NCBI RefSeq assembly: GCF_012641265.1
Contig: NZ_JABAHZ010000001.1
Span: 806,001-870,000, forward strand
DNA length: 64,000 nt
Reading direction: 5' to 3'
Origin: Chitinophaga eiseniae
GTDB taxonomy: Bacteria; Bacteroidota; Bacteroidia; Chitinophagales; Chitinophagaceae
Part shown: in pieces, positions 7,548 to 17,435 of the stretch
Layout: each line of letters starts with the position of its first letter
How positions within the stretch are numbered: the stretch's first letter is position 1
Translations under genes and position numbers: made by a program
The notes under the pieces: generated by a model
The model's database searches: none
Seen by the model: only the letters and a program-made list of their open reading frames with translations
What the model was told of the DNA's origin: nothing

Positions 7548-8870
7548 CTATTCAAAGCTTTCCTCAAATCGTATATTGTAGTCTTCTAATTCTTTCAGAA
7601 CGGGGTTGTAAATTTCCGGCATTACCGGGATATGAAGTCCTGTCAGCGTAATTTTTTCCTGTAACAACAGTTTGGCCATAATGCCCAGTGGCAGCCCGAC
7701 TGTTTTAGCCATGGCGGTGTGAATATTATCTTCACCCTGAACAATCATGTAGCTGTGCATCCTGGTGGCCATATTGCGACGCTCGAATTCAATTTCATGC
7801 ATCATTACAATCATGTCTTTATCGGCTGGTTCCATTTTGAGTTTAAACTCAACCAGGAACTGGAGTATCTCCGCACTCGTTTTGTCCCCTAAATTTATGA
7901 CATCTGGGCTTAATAACCCGAGAAATTTTAGCTGACGGATCACTTTTGATTTGGTGCTAACGCCCAGGAACTGCGCCAAGTTCTCTTCATGGCTGCCGGA
8001 TTGTTCATGAACGAGCCGGGTAGCCCAGTCAATATAAGTAAGCTGATCTGTTGCAATTTTATGACTATCCTCGGTAAGGCCCAGCTTTATCAGGGCATTC
8101 CAGCCTTCGCAGAAGTCGGGAAACCGGAGGGTCGCCCGCATGAAGGTAGCCAGCTCCGTGAGCTTGTATTCCTCCATGTAGGTAAGGGAGTCGCGGTTGG
8201 GATAAAAGGCCAGTTTGCCCAACCCGGGCACGTGGATTGTTTTGGTATGGTCGAACAGCTGTTCGTAGGAGAGTTCCTTTACCTTGCCCTTTTCTTTGTA
8301 CGTGGCGCCGGAGCTGCCCGCCAATACGATGTTGCGTGCATTCCAGGACACTTTGTACTGCCAGGGATTATCATTACTGTCGGGCGATATCAGTCCCCCG
8401 CAGTAGGATTTAAACGAAAAGATCTGGCCGCCTTTTTTCTCAATGGAGTGAATGAGTTTCATGGCCGACATATGGTCGATGCCCGGGTCCAGTCCCATTT
8501 CGTACATAAACAATAAGCCCGCATTTTCAATATCAGCCTGCAGTTTACGTACTTCAGGATCTATATAGGAGGCGGTCAGTAAGTTCTTTTTGGCTTCCAG
8601 GCAATCCCTGGCGACTAAAATATGAAGGGTGGCAGGCAATAAAGAGATAACAAGATCGGTTTCCCTGATGAGTTGTAATCTGGCGGCTTGGTCGTTGATA
8701 TCCAGGGCTGCGGGCGTAGCGTAGTATGACTTTCCTGTTTTAGACTTGATAAGAGACAGGTCGTGATCTGCAACAGTCAGATGCCATTTTTGTCTGGGTG
8801 CGTTTGTTAAGAGATAATCGATCAGACTCGTGGCCGATTTCCCGGCGCCAAACAACAGTATGTTCTTCAT
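7548..8870 (-). CDS. Saccharopine dehydrogenase-like oxidoreductase
   Basis: A 440-residue protein with an N-terminal Rossmann domain (ILLFGAGKSATSLIDYLL), an ISLLPA segment, MGLDPGIDHMSAMKLI, and a long C-terminal saccharopine-dehydrogenase domain containing YCGGLISPD and SWNARNIVLAG. The family includes LYS9-type enzymes that interconvert saccharopine and aminoadipate semialdehyde plus glutamate, as well as carboxynorspermidine synthases. Substrate cannot be settled from sequence alone. It stands alone, divergent from gyrA across a 423-base AT-rich gap, and has its own terminator. Confidence 0.85.
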   Translation of the reverse strand: MKNILLFGAGKSATSLIDYLLTNAPRQKWHLTVADHDLSLIKSKTGKSYYATPAALDINDQAARLQLIRETDLVISLLPATLHILVARDCLEAKKNLLTASYIDPEVRKLQADIENAGLLFMYEMGLDPGIDHMSAMKLIHSIEKKGGQIFSFKSYCGGLISPDSNDNPWQYKVSWNARNIVLAGSSGATYKEKGKVKELSYEQLFDHTKTIHVPGLGKLAFYPNRDSLTYMEEYKLTELATFMRATLRFPDFCEGWNALIKLGLTEDSHKIATDQLTYIDWATRLVHEQSGSHEENLAQFLGVSTKSKVIRQLKFLGLLSPDVINLGDKTSAEILQFLVEFKLKMEPADKDMIVMMHEIEFERRNMATRMHSYMIVQGEDNIHTAMAKTVGLPLGIMAKLLLQEKITLTGLHIPVMPEIYNPVLKELEDYNIRFEESFE

Positions 8871-9240
8871 AATTTTTTGTCGAAAAATGATTAAGAATCA
8901 GGGGAATAACAGTGCTTTTGATACTAATGTTCGAATTTTTACGCCCATTCGGATTTATTCTTATTATATATATGTTTTCCGTTGATTCGATGTGTTGATT
9001 ATCAGGGCCTTAAAGACAAATACTTTGCCAATATTTATATTCTCATATATTAAACGGGTTCAACATATAGCAGATAAATTAAAAATTGCGCTTCTCCTTT
9101 ATAACAAAAAAGCGCTATAAATAGTTGTCATTCATGGGGCAATTTAGCTATATATCGATATTGCCATATAATCGCTAATCCCTATGGCCTTTTTTATTCA
9201 CATTTCTTGATTTTTAGGCTCAAATAAGGGCCGAAATGGC
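8871..9240. other. AT-rich divergent intergenic region
   Basis: No gene is seen. The region separates the starts of the saccharopine dehydrogenase-like gene and gyrA, and must carry both promoters. A weak 6-bp hairpin (GCGCTT/AAGCGC) lies near 9088-9115. No riboswitch fold is recognised. Confidence 0.6.
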
Positions 9241-9248
9241 TATATTTG
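9241..9248 (+). promoter_or_regulatory. -7 box of the gyrA promoter
   Basis: TATATTTG, an exact TAnnTTTG match, 45 bases before the gyrA ATG. As at pdhA, an in-frame TTG (9246) sits inside the box and would extend the reading frame by 16 codons; transcription must start after it, so ATG 9294 is the start. Confidence 0.65.
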
Positions 9249-9293
9249 CCTTTATCTGTTTTGAGCAGAAAAAACTGTAAATCAACACACAAA

Positions 9294-11888
9294 ATGACAG
9301 AGCATACGGAAAATCAGCAGGAAGGGAGAATTGTCCAGATAAATATCGAGGAACAAATGAAAACGGCCTACATAGATTATTCTATGTCCGTGATCGTAGG
9401 CCGAGCCTTGCCCGATGTGAGAGATGGTTTGAAACCTGTACACCGCCGCGTTTTATTCGGAATGAATGAACTGGGCAACCACAGTAACAAGCCTTACAAG
9501 AAATCAGCGCGTGTGGTCGGTGAAGTAATGGGTAAATATCACCCGCATGGTGATGCCTCCATTTACGACACCATTGTACGTCTGGCGCAACCCTGGAGCA
9601 TGCGCTATCCCATGGTGGATGGTCAGGGTAACTTCGGTTCAGTAGATGGCGACATGCCCGCAGCGATGCGTTATACAGAAATCCGTTTGCAGAAGATCGC
9701 GGAGGCTATGCTGGAAGACATCGACAAGGAAACAGTAGATTTCACCAACAACTTCGACGATACCCTCGAAGAACCTACTGTACTACCTACCCGCATTCCT
9801 AACCTGCTCGTAAACGGTGCCTCCGGTATCGCCGTAGGTATGGCCACCAACATTATGCCCCACAATCTCGGTGAGGTAGTAGATGGCGCCATTGCCTATG
9901 TTGACAACAGAGACATCACGATCGATGAATTGGTGAAACATGTAAAGGCACCCGACTTCCCGACAGGAGGTGTTATTTACGGTTTTGAAGGCGTAAAACA
10001 AGGATTTGAAACCGGTAGAGGCAGGGTAGTAGTTAGAGGTAAGATCACCTCGGAAACAGCCAAAAACGGCCGCGAAAAACTGGTGATCTATGAACTGCCT
10101 TACCAGATCAATAAAGCCGTACTTCACCAGAAGATTGCGCAACTGGTAAACGATAAAATCATTGAAGGCATCTCCGACGTAAGGGACGAAAGTGACCGCG
10201 AAGGAATGCGCCTGGTAATTGATCTGAAAAGGGAAGCCATTTCCAGCGTGATCATCAACCAGTTATTTAAATATTCCGAACTGCAAACATCTTACGGTAT
10301 CAATAACGTGGCGCTGGTAAAAGGCCGTCCACGTATCCTGAACCTGAAAGATATGATCGCAGAGTTCATCGACTTCCGTCATGAAGTAGTAGTAAGAAGG
10401 ACTAAGTTCGACTTACGCAAGGCAGAAGAAAAAGCACATATCTTAGCCGGTTACCTGATTGCCCTGGATCACCTGGACCAGGTAATTGCCCTCATCCGCG
10501 CTGCCGCTACGCCTGAAATAGCGAAAGACGGACTGATGTCTGAATTCGGCTTGTCTGAAATACAATCTAAAGCGATACTGGAACTGCGTTTACAACGTTT
10601 AACCGGTATGGAACGCGATAAGATCCGCGCAGAGTACGACGATATCATGAAGCTGATCGCTTACCTGAAAGAAGTACTGGGCGATGAATCCCTGCGTATG
10701 AAGATTATCAAGGAAGAACTGGAAGAGGTAAAGAAAAAATACGGAGACGAGCGTAAAACGGAAATCCAGTACCTGGCCAGCGAAATGAGAATTGAAGATA
10801 TCATCGCAGAAGAAGATGTGGTGATCACTATCTCTCACCTGGGTTATATTAAACGTACTTCTGCCTACGATTACCGTCAGCAGAAACGCGGTGGCCGCGG
10901 CGCCATTGGAGGTAAAACCCGCGACGAGGATTATATTGAACACCTCTTTGTGGCATCTACCCACCATACGATGCTGTTCTTCACCGAAAAAGGCCGCTGC
11001 TACTGGCTGAAGGTCTATGAAATCCCGGATGGAGAGAAGAGCGGAAAAGGCCGTGCGATCCAAAACATGATCCAGCTGCCGGCAGATGATAAGATCCGCG
11101 CTATCATCGATATTAAAGACCTGAGCGACAAAGACTTCATCAACAATCATTATATCGTTCTCTGTACCAAAAAGGGTATCATCAAGAAAACGATGGTGGA
11201 AGAGTTCTCCCGCCCCCGTCAGAATGGTGTGAACGCTATTACAGTAAATGAAGGCGACCAGCTGCTGGAAGCCCGTCTCACTACGGGCGACAGCCAGATT
11301 ATGATGGCTATCCAGAGCGGACGCGCTATCCGGTTCCCTGAAGCTACCGTACGCGACACCGGTCGCGGCGCCATTGGTGTAAGAGGAATTGAGGTAGATA
11401 GCGACAATGACGAAGTGGTTGGTATGGTTTGTGTGAATAAAGACGACGAGCAGAAAACCATCATGGTAGTTTCTGAAAAAGGGTTCGGAAAGCGCACCAA
11501 TATTGAAGAATACCGTATTACCAATCGTGGTGGTAAAGGGGTGAAGACCATTAATATCACTGAGAAAACGGGTAACCTGATCGCTATCCTGGATGTAGAA
11601 GAAAAGCAGGATCTGATGATCACCTGCAAATCCGGTATCACCATCCGCATGGCGGTAGCAGATATCCGTGAAGCGGGCCGCGCTACCCAGGGCGTTCGCC
11701 TGATCCGTTTGGATGACAGTGATGAAATTGCCGCGGTAGCACGCCTGGACGAACAGGAAGAGGCTGAAACAGAAGAAGGAGCCGAAGGCATAGAAGGCGC
11801 CGATGCTTCCACTGCCGCCAACGACAGTGATACTACTGCAGAAAACAACGATGCAGCAGAAAATACCACCGGCGAATCAGCAGAATAA
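9294..11888 (+). CDS. gyrA: DNA gyrase subunit A
   Basis: An 864-residue GyrA, the DNA cleavage and rejoining subunit of gyrase. Visible are [20 protein letters not shown], the resistance-determining region [15 protein letters not shown], the catalytic Tyr at about 127 in MRYTEIRL, and the GyrA box [10 protein letters not shown] that distinguishes it from ParC. Six C-terminal beta-pinwheel blades follow, then an acidic Glu/Ala/Thr-rich tail of about 45 residues. The position equivalent to E. coli Ser83 is Ala (about residue 88). gyrB is not in the window. A strong terminator follows. Confidence 0.97.
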   Translation: MTEHTENQQEGRIVQINIEEQMKTAYIDYSMSVIVGRALPDVRDGLKPVHRRVLFGMNELGNHSNKPYKKSARVVGEVMGKYHPHGDASIYDTIVRLAQPWSMRYPMVDGQGNFGSVDGDMPAAMRYTEIRLQKIAEAMLEDIDKETVDFTNNFDDTLEEPTVLPTRIPNLLVNGASGIAVGMATNIMPHNLGEVVDGAIAYVDNRDITIDELVKHVKAPDFPTGGVIYGFEGVKQGFETGRGRVVVRGKITSETAKNGREKLVIYELPYQINKAVLHQKIAQLVNDKIIEGISDVRDESDREGMRLVIDLKREAISSVIINQLFKYSELQTSYGINNVALVKGRPRILNLKDMIAEFIDFRHEVVVRRTKFDLRKAEEKAHILAGYLIALDHLDQVIALIRAAATPEIAKDGLMSEFGLSEIQSKAILELRLQRLTGMERDKIRAEYDDIMKLIAYLKEVLGDESLRMKIIKEELEEVKKKYGDERKTEIQYLASEMRIEDIIAEEDVVITISHLGYIKRTSAYDYRQQKRGGRGAIGGKTRDEDYIEHLFVASTHHTMLFFTEKGRCYWLKVYEIPDGEKSGKGRAIQNMIQLPADDKIRAIIDIKDLSDKDFINNHYIVLCTKKGIIKKTMVEEFSRPRQNGVNAITVNEGDQLLEARLTTGDSQIMMAIQSGRAIRFPEATVRDTGRGAIGVRGIEVDSDNDEVVGMVCVNKDDEQKTIMVVSEKGFGKRTNIEEYRITNRGGKGVKTINITEKTGNLIAILDVEEKQDLMITCKSGITIRMAVADIREAGRATQGVRLIRLDDSDEIAAVARLDEQEEAETEEGAEGIEGADASTAANDSDTTAENNDAAENTTGESAE

Positions 11889-11906
11889 TTAAGATAACGA
11901 TACAGG

Positions 11907-11937
11907 CAACAGCTCTCTAAAGGAGCTGTTGTTTTTT
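11907..11937 (+). terminator. Intrinsic terminator of gyrA
   Basis: CAACAGCTC (11907-11915) pairs perfectly with GAGCTGTTG (11923-11931) around a 7-base loop, followed directly by TTTTTT. Confidence 0.9.
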
Positions 11938-12044
11938 CCTGATAAAAAAATAGGCCAAGCTATAGTGGTAACGCCGTGTCTGGTTGTATATATTATCAGA
12001 GCACCATACTCTTATTGTAATCAGCAACTAAAAAAAACAAAAGC

Positions 12045-13304
12045 ATGAAAAAATTATTGGTATCTCTTCTCTTTTGCACGGCCGGTGTATCGGTAATGGC
12101 GCAACGGGCAAAAGTTAGCAGTGCGGATGAGAACCTGAAGAAGCAGGACCTGGAAAAAGCCAAAGCGGACATCGACGCAGCATTGCAGAACGATAAAACC
12201 AAAGGCGACGCTAAAACATGGCTGGTAGATGGTAAAATCCTCGAGGCAATGGGTACCAAACAAAAGAACCCAGCCCTGGCTGACGAAGCATTTTCCGCCT
12301 TCAAAAAAGCCCTGGAAATAGATCCTAAAATGAAAGAGGCGGTACTGGAAATGAACCAGCCTTTGTTCAACGTATATGCTACCATCGCTAACGCCGGTTA
12401 TGCTAACCTGAACGAACAGAAATGGGATTCTTCACTGATCCATTTCAAAAAAGCTTTTGAAGTAGCTGAATTCTATAACGGTAAAAACCTGGGTGGCTCT
12501 ATCCCTACAGATACTGCCCTGACTTTTTATGTAGGATACGCCGCTAACATGGCAGGTAAAAAAGATGACGCTTTCACTTACCTGAAAAAAGCTTCCGACC
12601 TGCAATTTAAAGGCGAACCAGCACTGTACGTGATCCTGGGTCAACTGTATGAAGAAAAAGGTGATCAGGCTAACTGGCTGAAAACCATCGAACAAGCGAA
12701 AGGATTGTTCCCTAAGGATAAACGCTTCAACGATATGGAAATGGCGTTCTACAGCAAAACCGGTAAAACCAATGAGTTACTAGGTATGCTGGAAAAGAAA
12801 ATCGCTGAAAATCCTAATGACGAAGCAGCTGTACTGGATTACGCTATCCGCGTAGACAACCTGGCTAATCCTCGTGACGATAAAGGTAATGATGCTCCTA
12901 AACCAGCTAACTACGAAGAGCTGATGGGTAAAGCAGAAGGAGCTTATAAGAAAGCGATCGAAATGAATCCTGCTGATGCTACTGCTAACTTCCAGCTAGG
13001 TGCACTGTACTTCAACCGTGCGGTTGTTTTCAACAAAGAACTGAACGGGCTTGACAGCAAACAGCAAACTTCTGCTAAAGCAAAAGAATTACAAGGTAAA
13101 GTTGAAGGTTTAATGAACCAGGCATTACCTTTCTTTGAAAAGGCAGATGCAGGTTTCACTGCTAAAGCCGGTAGCCTGGAAGCGAGCGACAAACAGACTT
13201 ATGAAAGCTGCCTGTATGCTTTGCAGAAAATCTATGCGATTAAAAACAACAACGCCAAAGTAGAAGAAGTGAAAAAGAAACTGGATGCATTAGGCCAGAA
13301 ATAA
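12045..13304 (+). CDS. Secreted tetratricopeptide repeat protein
   Basis: A 419-residue protein with signal peptide MKKLLVSLLFCTAGVSVMAQ, then TPR helices throughout: LEKAKADIDAALQND near the start, AFSAFKKALEIDPKMKEA, YVGYAANMAGKKDDAFTYLK, and AYKKAIEMNPADATANFQLG. It should be a periplasmic or surface scaffold; no enzyme domain is seen. It has its own terminator at 13331 and lies in a single-gene unit between the gyrA terminator and a long inverted repeat. Confidence 0.85.
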   Translation: MKKLLVSLLFCTAGVSVMAQRAKVSSADENLKKQDLEKAKADIDAALQNDKTKGDAKTWLVDGKILEAMGTKQKNPALADEAFSAFKKALEIDPKMKEAVLEMNQPLFNVYATIANAGYANLNEQKWDSSLIHFKKAFEVAEFYNGKNLGGSIPTDTALTFYVGYAANMAGKKDDAFTYLKKASDLQFKGEPALYVILGQLYEEKGDQANWLKTIEQAKGLFPKDKRFNDMEMAFYSKTGKTNELLGMLEKKIAENPNDEAAVLDYAIRVDNLANPRDDKGNDAPKPANYEELMGKAEGAYKKAIEMNPADATANFQLGALYFNRAVVFNKELNGLDSKQQTSAKAKELQGKVEGLMNQALPFFEKADAGFTAKAGSLEASDKQTYESCLYALQKIYAIKNNNAKVEEVKKKLDALGQK

Positions 13305-13330
13305 TTCCTTCTTTAGTATATATCATTGAA

Positions 13331-13365
13331 AAGAGTCCCGCCATATCGGCGGGACTCTTTTTTTT
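13331..13365 (+). terminator. Intrinsic terminator of the TPR gene
   Basis: Arms 13331-13342 and 13348-13359 form a 12-bp perfect stem with loop ATATC, running into eight T residues (13358-13365). Confidence 0.92.
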
Positions 13366-13367
13366 CA

Positions 13368-13476
13368 CGCAAGGAAGCAAAGTAGGTAAGCAGCAAAGTA
13401 AATTTTGTTGGTCGCATTTAGTTACGTCAGCAACGGCTTAGTAATCTCTGCTGCTTACCCACTTTGCTTCTTTGCG
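13368..13476. repeat. Long inverted repeat, 31-bp arms
   Basis: Arms 13368-13398 and 13446-13476 match over 28 of 31 positions around a 47-base loop. The left arm is purine-rich with repeated AAGC/AGCAAAG units. It sits between two terminators in a convergent gap and encodes nothing. It resembles in style the longer element at 56968-57085. Confidence 0.8.
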
Positions 13477-13482
13477 AGCAAA

Positions 13483-13512
13483 GAAAATCCCGTTGGCCAG
13501 AGACCAACGGGA
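13483..13512 (-). terminator. Intrinsic terminator of the small Ala/Lys-rich gene
   Basis: TCCCGTTGG (13488-13496) pairs with CCAACGGGA (13504-13512). On the minus strand the stem is followed by TTTTCTTTG, placing it about 30 bases after the stop of the gene at 13543. Confidence 0.8.
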
Positions 13513-13542
13513 CTAATTAATTCAAACGCTGTATAGCTTAAA

Positions 13543-13746
13543 TTAAGCAGCTTTCTTCTCAGAAGGCTTAGCAGCTTTCTTAGCAGGTTTAGCAGCTTTC
13601 TTAGTTGTATCAGCAGCAGGTTTTGCTTCAGCTTTAGCTTCAGTTTTAGCTTTTTCCTTTTTTGCAGGTTTAGCAGCTGGAGCTTGTGCGAAAGAAGCAG
13701 CAGAAATGCTCATTACTACTACAGCGGCGATCAGGCTTTTTTTCAT
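13543..13746 (-). CDS. Small secreted Ala/Lys-rich protein
   Basis: A 67-residue protein with signal peptide MKKSLIAAVVVMSISAASFA and a mature part made almost only of Ala, Lys, Pro and Glu in short repeats (KKAAKPAKKAAKP). It looks like an exported, disordered, strongly basic peptide. A related protein lies at 16258-16506, on the other side of the histidine kinase; both share the FAQ...KKEKAK junction. Function unknown. Its DNA is repetitive (TTAGCAGCTTTC units), which is expected from the Lys/Ala repeats. Confidence 0.75.
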   Translation of the reverse strand: MKKSLIAAVVVMSISAASFAQAPAAKPAKKEKAKTEAKAEAKPAADTTKKAAKPAKKAAKPSEKKAA

Positions 13747-13914
13747 GATAATTGTCTTTTAGAATGATTAGATTAAGAATGTTGTTTGTTGATTTGTATA
13801 GTAAAAATACATCAGCAACAGTGGCATGATTGATAAGTTTCGGTGAACAGGGAATTACTGTCGTTGAACAGGGAGAAACGTACGTTAATGTATGCAGTGA
13901 TAGGCGAAATACAG

Positions 13915-16113
13915 CTACAATAAAATGTTGATCGCTTCTTGTACAGCCTGTATACACAGCTGTTTCAGGGTATTAAACTGCCCCGCCACCACTGCTGCAT
14001 GATAATTATTTTCCTGTACTTTTTCGAGTGGCTCCAGGATAGGATAGAGGTGATCCTCCAGGCCAATAAAGGATACTGTTGTTTTGAGGTTATGTGCGCT
14101 GGCACGGATAGCAGCTATATCTTCTGCCACCACCGCTTTTTTTAGCAGGGATAATTCTTCCGGTAATTGTGTGATGAACTGTTCCAGCATATTTTTTTCA
14201 AAGCTGGTATTGCCCTTGGATAAATCATGCAGGTAATGCATATTAATCAGCTGATGGGTACCATTTTCATGTGGTAAATGATTAGTGGCAGGTAATTCCC
14301 GGGGAGGAAGTTTCCCGATATATACCTGGATGAGTTTATACAGTTCTTCTTCAATAATGGGTTTTGAAATATATTCATTCATGCCCATCTGCAAACATTT
14401 TTCTCTTTCTCCTGCCATAGCATGAGCAGTCATGGCGATGACCGGGATGGTGGAATGAAGTTCGTTGCGGATAGCCTGTACGGCGCTATAGCCGTCCATT
14501 TCCGGCATTTGAATATCCATCAGTACCAGGTCGAAATGTTGCTTGTCTAACGCCTGTAATACTTCTTTTCCGTTGGTGACAATTTTATATTGCAGGTGCC
14601 AGCCAGTCAGCAGATGACGTAGCAGGTTCTGATTTAGTTTATTGTCTTCCGCTACAAGTATACGCACATCGGGATGTAAGGGCAATTGATCGTTTTCTGT
14701 GAAGTAAGCATTGCCTTCCTCCAACAGGGAATCAGCCAGGGTGTAGGGCAGTTCTACCTTAAACGTGGTGCCCTCTCCGGGTTTGCTTTCTACGGAAATA
14801 AAACCATTTTGCAGTTCTATCAGTTGTTTAACAATTGTTAAACCTAAGCCGGTACCTCCAAATTTGCGGGTGGTAGAAGCTTCCGCCTGGTTGAAGCGAT
14901 CGAATATTGCGTCCAGTTTGGAGGGATCTATGCCAATACCGGTGTCACTAACGGTAAACAATATACGAACAGCATTGTCTTCCGCCCAGATTCTAGCTGC
15001 GTGTATACGTACGTTTCCTTCCTGTGTAAACTTCACGGCATTGCTGGCGAGATTGATCAGTACCTGGGTAAGGCGCATTACATCACCGTATAGGATATCA
15101 GGTACATTATCGTCAATGGTTACGGACAGGTGCAGTTGTTTTTCTTCTGCTTTAGGTTTGAACATGGTGTTTACGCCATGCAAAACACTGCGTAAACTGA
15201 AGGCGCTGGCTTCAATCCGCATCATACCGGATTCTATTTTAGAGATATCCAGGATGTCGTTAATAATTTCCAGCAAACTTTGTCCAGCGTTTTCGATGGC
15301 GCCCACATATTCCTTTGATTTATCGGTGAGGGGTTGCGCTTTCAATAAATGGGTGAATCCCAGTACGGCATTCATGGGTGTGCGAATTTCGTGGCTCATA
15401 TTGGCCAGGAACTGGTCTTTTACGGCGGCCAGTTTTTTCTCCTGTTGCTGGGAGGCATCTAGTGCTTCAATCAATTGCTCTTGCCGGTGTATACGGCTGG
15501 TGATGTACAGGAATGCCAGCAGGCTGGTGAGACAGGCAAAGAAAACGAGTACGCTTCCCCAGCTTTGCGCTTTCTGTCCGCTGCTGTCGATCAGGTGGGT
15601 AGTACGGTTTACTTCCGTTTGCCGGGTAGTGTCGAGTTGCCGGATAATGCTGTTGATGGCTTCTCCCAGGCGTTTGCCTTTCTGGTTGTTGATCATTCTT
15701 TCTGCCGCCCATTTACCATTGCTGTAGAAAGTATCGAGCACCATCAGGTTAAAGTTATTTTTCTCATCTACCAGGTAATTAAGCTGGGTGAGCAATCTTT
15801 CGGTACTATCGTTTTTGATGATTTTATTAATCTCTTTGAGGTCGGCTTTGATAACGGCTATCTCGGCTTCAATGCCGGTAATATGGGTGGTATCCTGGGA
15901 AATGACCGCTCCACGTACTTTACTGTCGGTCCTGGCCATATTGGTTTGCAGCTTCTGTAATTCATTCTTTACATTCAGTTCCTGCAGTAGTTGTTCATTG
16001 CCTTTAATCAGTTTGCGGATATTATTGGCGGAGTTAAATTGCAGCACAACAAACAATATCATTCCGGTAATGAACAGGCCGAGGAGGTAATATTTGATTC
16101 TTTTAGGCTGCAT
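13915..16113 (-). CDS. Hybrid sensor histidine kinase/response regulator with HPt domain
   Basis: A 732-residue membrane sensor. Order: TM1 (about 8-26), a helical extracytoplasmic sensor of CHASE3 size, TM2 (about 185-205), HisKA with MSHEIRTPMNAVLGF (phospho-His about 241), HATPase (NLASNAVKFT, DTGIGID, GTGLGLTIV), a receiver (phospho-Asp about 533 in LVLMDIQMPEMDGY) and a C-terminal HPt domain with His about 674 in SAHNLKTTVSFIGL. This gives a complete His-Asp-His relay, but the final receiver must be another protein. The nearby LytTR regulator is separated by a small gene and two intergenic gaps. Confidence 0.94.
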   Translation of the reverse strand: MQPKRIKYYLLGLFITGMILFVVLQFNSANNIRKLIKGNEQLLQELNVKNELQKLQTNMARTDSKVRGAVISQDTTHITGIEAEIAVIKADLKEINKIIKNDSTERLLTQLNYLVDEKNNFNLMVLDTFYSNGKWAAERMINNQKGKRLGEAINSIIRQLDTTRQTEVNRTTHLIDSSGQKAQSWGSVLVFFACLTSLLAFLYITSRIHRQEQLIEALDASQQQEKKLAAVKDQFLANMSHEIRTPMNAVLGFTHLLKAQPLTDKSKEYVGAIENAGQSLLEIINDILDISKIESGMMRIEASAFSLRSVLHGVNTMFKPKAEEKQLHLSVTIDDNVPDILYGDVMRLTQVLINLASNAVKFTQEGNVRIHAARIWAEDNAVRILFTVSDTGIGIDPSKLDAIFDRFNQAEASTTRKFGGTGLGLTIVKQLIELQNGFISVESKPGEGTTFKVELPYTLADSLLEEGNAYFTENDQLPLHPDVRILVAEDNKLNQNLLRHLLTGWHLQYKIVTNGKEVLQALDKQHFDLVLMDIQMPEMDGYSAVQAIRNELHSTIPVIAMTAHAMAGEREKCLQMGMNEYISKPIIEEELYKLIQVYIGKLPPRELPATNHLPHENGTHQLINMHYLHDLSKGNTSFEKNMLEQFITQLPEELSLLKKAVVAEDIAAIRASAHNLKTTVSFIGLEDHLYPILEPLEKVQENNYHAAVVAGQFNTLKQLCIQAVQEAINILL

Positions 16114-16194
16114 GACAGTTTAGTACATATAAAATGCTGATATAGGATGCCAGTTCATTAAAAATACTTATTTATTCTGTAGTTCCTTAGAAAC

Positions 16195-16226
16195 TTAGCC
16201 TCAGAGCAGCATTACTCTGAGGCTAA
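16195..16226 (-). terminator. 12-bp hairpin after the second small basic gene
   Basis: TTAGCCTCAGAG (16195-16206) pairs with CTCTGAGGCTAA (16215-16226) around an 8-base loop. On the minus strand only a weak GTTTC follows. It lies between the small gene ending at 16258 and the start of the histidine kinase gene. Confidence 0.6.
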
Positions 16227-16257
16227 GGTGTTGAAAAAACTGAATAACAGTATGTAA

Positions 16258-16506
16258 TTATTTTGCTTTCGGTGCAGCTGGTGCAGCAGCTTTTGCATGA
16301 TGGTGATGCTTGTGCATCTTATGAGATTTAGCCATTTTCTTTTCCTGCTTTTCTTCCTTCTTTTCCTGCTTTGCAGTTTCATTCTTTTCTTCCTTCATCT
16401 CCTTCTTAGCTTTTTCTTTCTTAGGAGCAGGATTAGTTGTTTGAGCAAATACTGATACACTCATAAACAACATAGCTGCAGCGATGATAATACTAAACTT
16501 TTTCAT
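16258..16506 (-). CDS. Small secreted Lys/Glu-rich protein with His-rich tail
   Basis: An 82-residue protein with signal peptide MKKFSIIIAAAMLFMSVSVFA. The mature part is a Lys/Glu-rich helix-like stretch, then a histidine cluster (HKMHKHHHHAKA) and an Ala/Pro/Lys tail. It is probably a paralogue of the 67-residue protein at 13543, to which it is similar at the signal peptide and the KKEKAK segment; the His cluster is extra and could bind metal, which is an inference. Function unknown. Confidence 0.75.
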   Translation of the reverse strand: MKKFSIIIAAAMLFMSVSVFAQTTNPAPKKEKAKKEMKEEKNETAKQEKKEEKQEKKMAKSHKMHKHHHHAKAAAPAAPKAK

Positions 16507-16634
16507 GGTTGTATACTTTAATTAGTGATCAATTTGTTTGACGACCTAAAGATACAACGGGTTCAAAGGCAGTACTTTAACTTATGGCCCAATGGGCGGC
16601 AGCTATCGGTCAAAAAGGGGAAAGTGTCGTTGAA

Positions 16635-17330
16635 TCAAAGGAGGTTGAGCTTATTATTCAGGGCTGCCCTGTACGCATCTGCTACGGGGATGGCATTCTT
16701 CTGGATAATAATGGTACCGTCTTCTATAGACTCGATTTTGTCGAGCGCAACTATATAAGAACGATGCACCCGCATAAATTTCCCTGCTGGCAGCTTTTCT
16801 TCCAGCGCTTTCAGGGTGGTATGAATGGCATGAAACTTCTGAGGCGTATTCAGTTTTACATAGTCACCCATGGCTTCCAGGAAGAGAATATCTTCTGTTC
16901 GTATTCTCTTTAAAACACCATTGTCCCGTATAAACACAAATTCATTGTCTGATACCTGTAGCTCCCGGTTGTTGCTGTCAACGATTTCCCGGGCTTTCTC
17001 GATAGCCTGGATAAAGCGGGCAGGAGGCACAGGTTTGATCAGGTAATCGGCTACATTCAACTCAAACGCTTCTACCGCATACTCTTTTTTCACCGTGGTA
17101 AAGATAATCACCGGGCGCTTTTTCCCGAGGTTGCGGGTCAGCTCCAGTCCACTCATGCCGGGCATCTCAATATCCAGGAGCAGGAGATCTATTTTCTCTT
17201 TTTGCAAAATATTGTAGGCTTCCATGGCGCTATTGCATTCGCCTACAACCTGCAGTTGCTCTACGTGACTGGCCAACTGCCTCATGGCAGTACGCGCCAG
17301 CTTATTATCGTCTACTATCAGGCAATTCAT
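16635..17330 (-). CDS. LytTR family response regulator
   Basis: A 231-residue regulator with a receiver domain (IVDDNKLARTAM; phospho-Asp about 53 in LLLLDIEMPGMSGLEL; Lys about 99 in YLIKPVPP) and a C-terminal LytTR DNA-binding domain (DILFLEAMGDYVKL, KFMRVHRSYIVALDKI). LytTR regulators usually pair with a LytS-type membrane kinase, often encoded next door; none is in the window. The hybrid kinase at 13915 is close but of a different class, so partnership is uncertain. Confidence 0.92.
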   Translation of the reverse strand: MNCLIVDDNKLARTAMRQLASHVEQLQVVGECNSAMEAYNILQKEKIDLLLLDIEMPGMSGLELTRNLGKKRPVIIFTTVKKEYAVEAFELNVADYLIKPVPPARFIQAIEKAREIVDSNNRELQVSDNEFVFIRDNGVLKRIRTEDILFLEAMGDYVKLNTPQKFHAIHTTLKALEEKLPAGKFMRVHRSYIVALDKIESIEDGTIIIQKNAIPVADAYRAALNNKLNLL

Positions 17331-17435
17331 GCGGCTAATTTAAGGACAATTCATAATATAATATCATCTCAGCCATAACTATCCTCCAAACAATCCTCTC
17401 TGTTCACTATCTCTTTAGGAATTTAAAATATTTCA

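Noticed and set aside
13543..13746. Tandem TTAGCAGCTTTC-type DNA repeats as a satellite or CRISPR-like array
   Set aside because: The repeats are explained by the Lys/Ala/Pro-rich protein they encode; there are no spacers.
14765..15727. 320-codon plus-strand frame inside the histidine kinase gene
   Set aside because: Ser/Cys/Arg-rich translation typical of an antisense shadow; the kinase motifs on the minus strand are complete.
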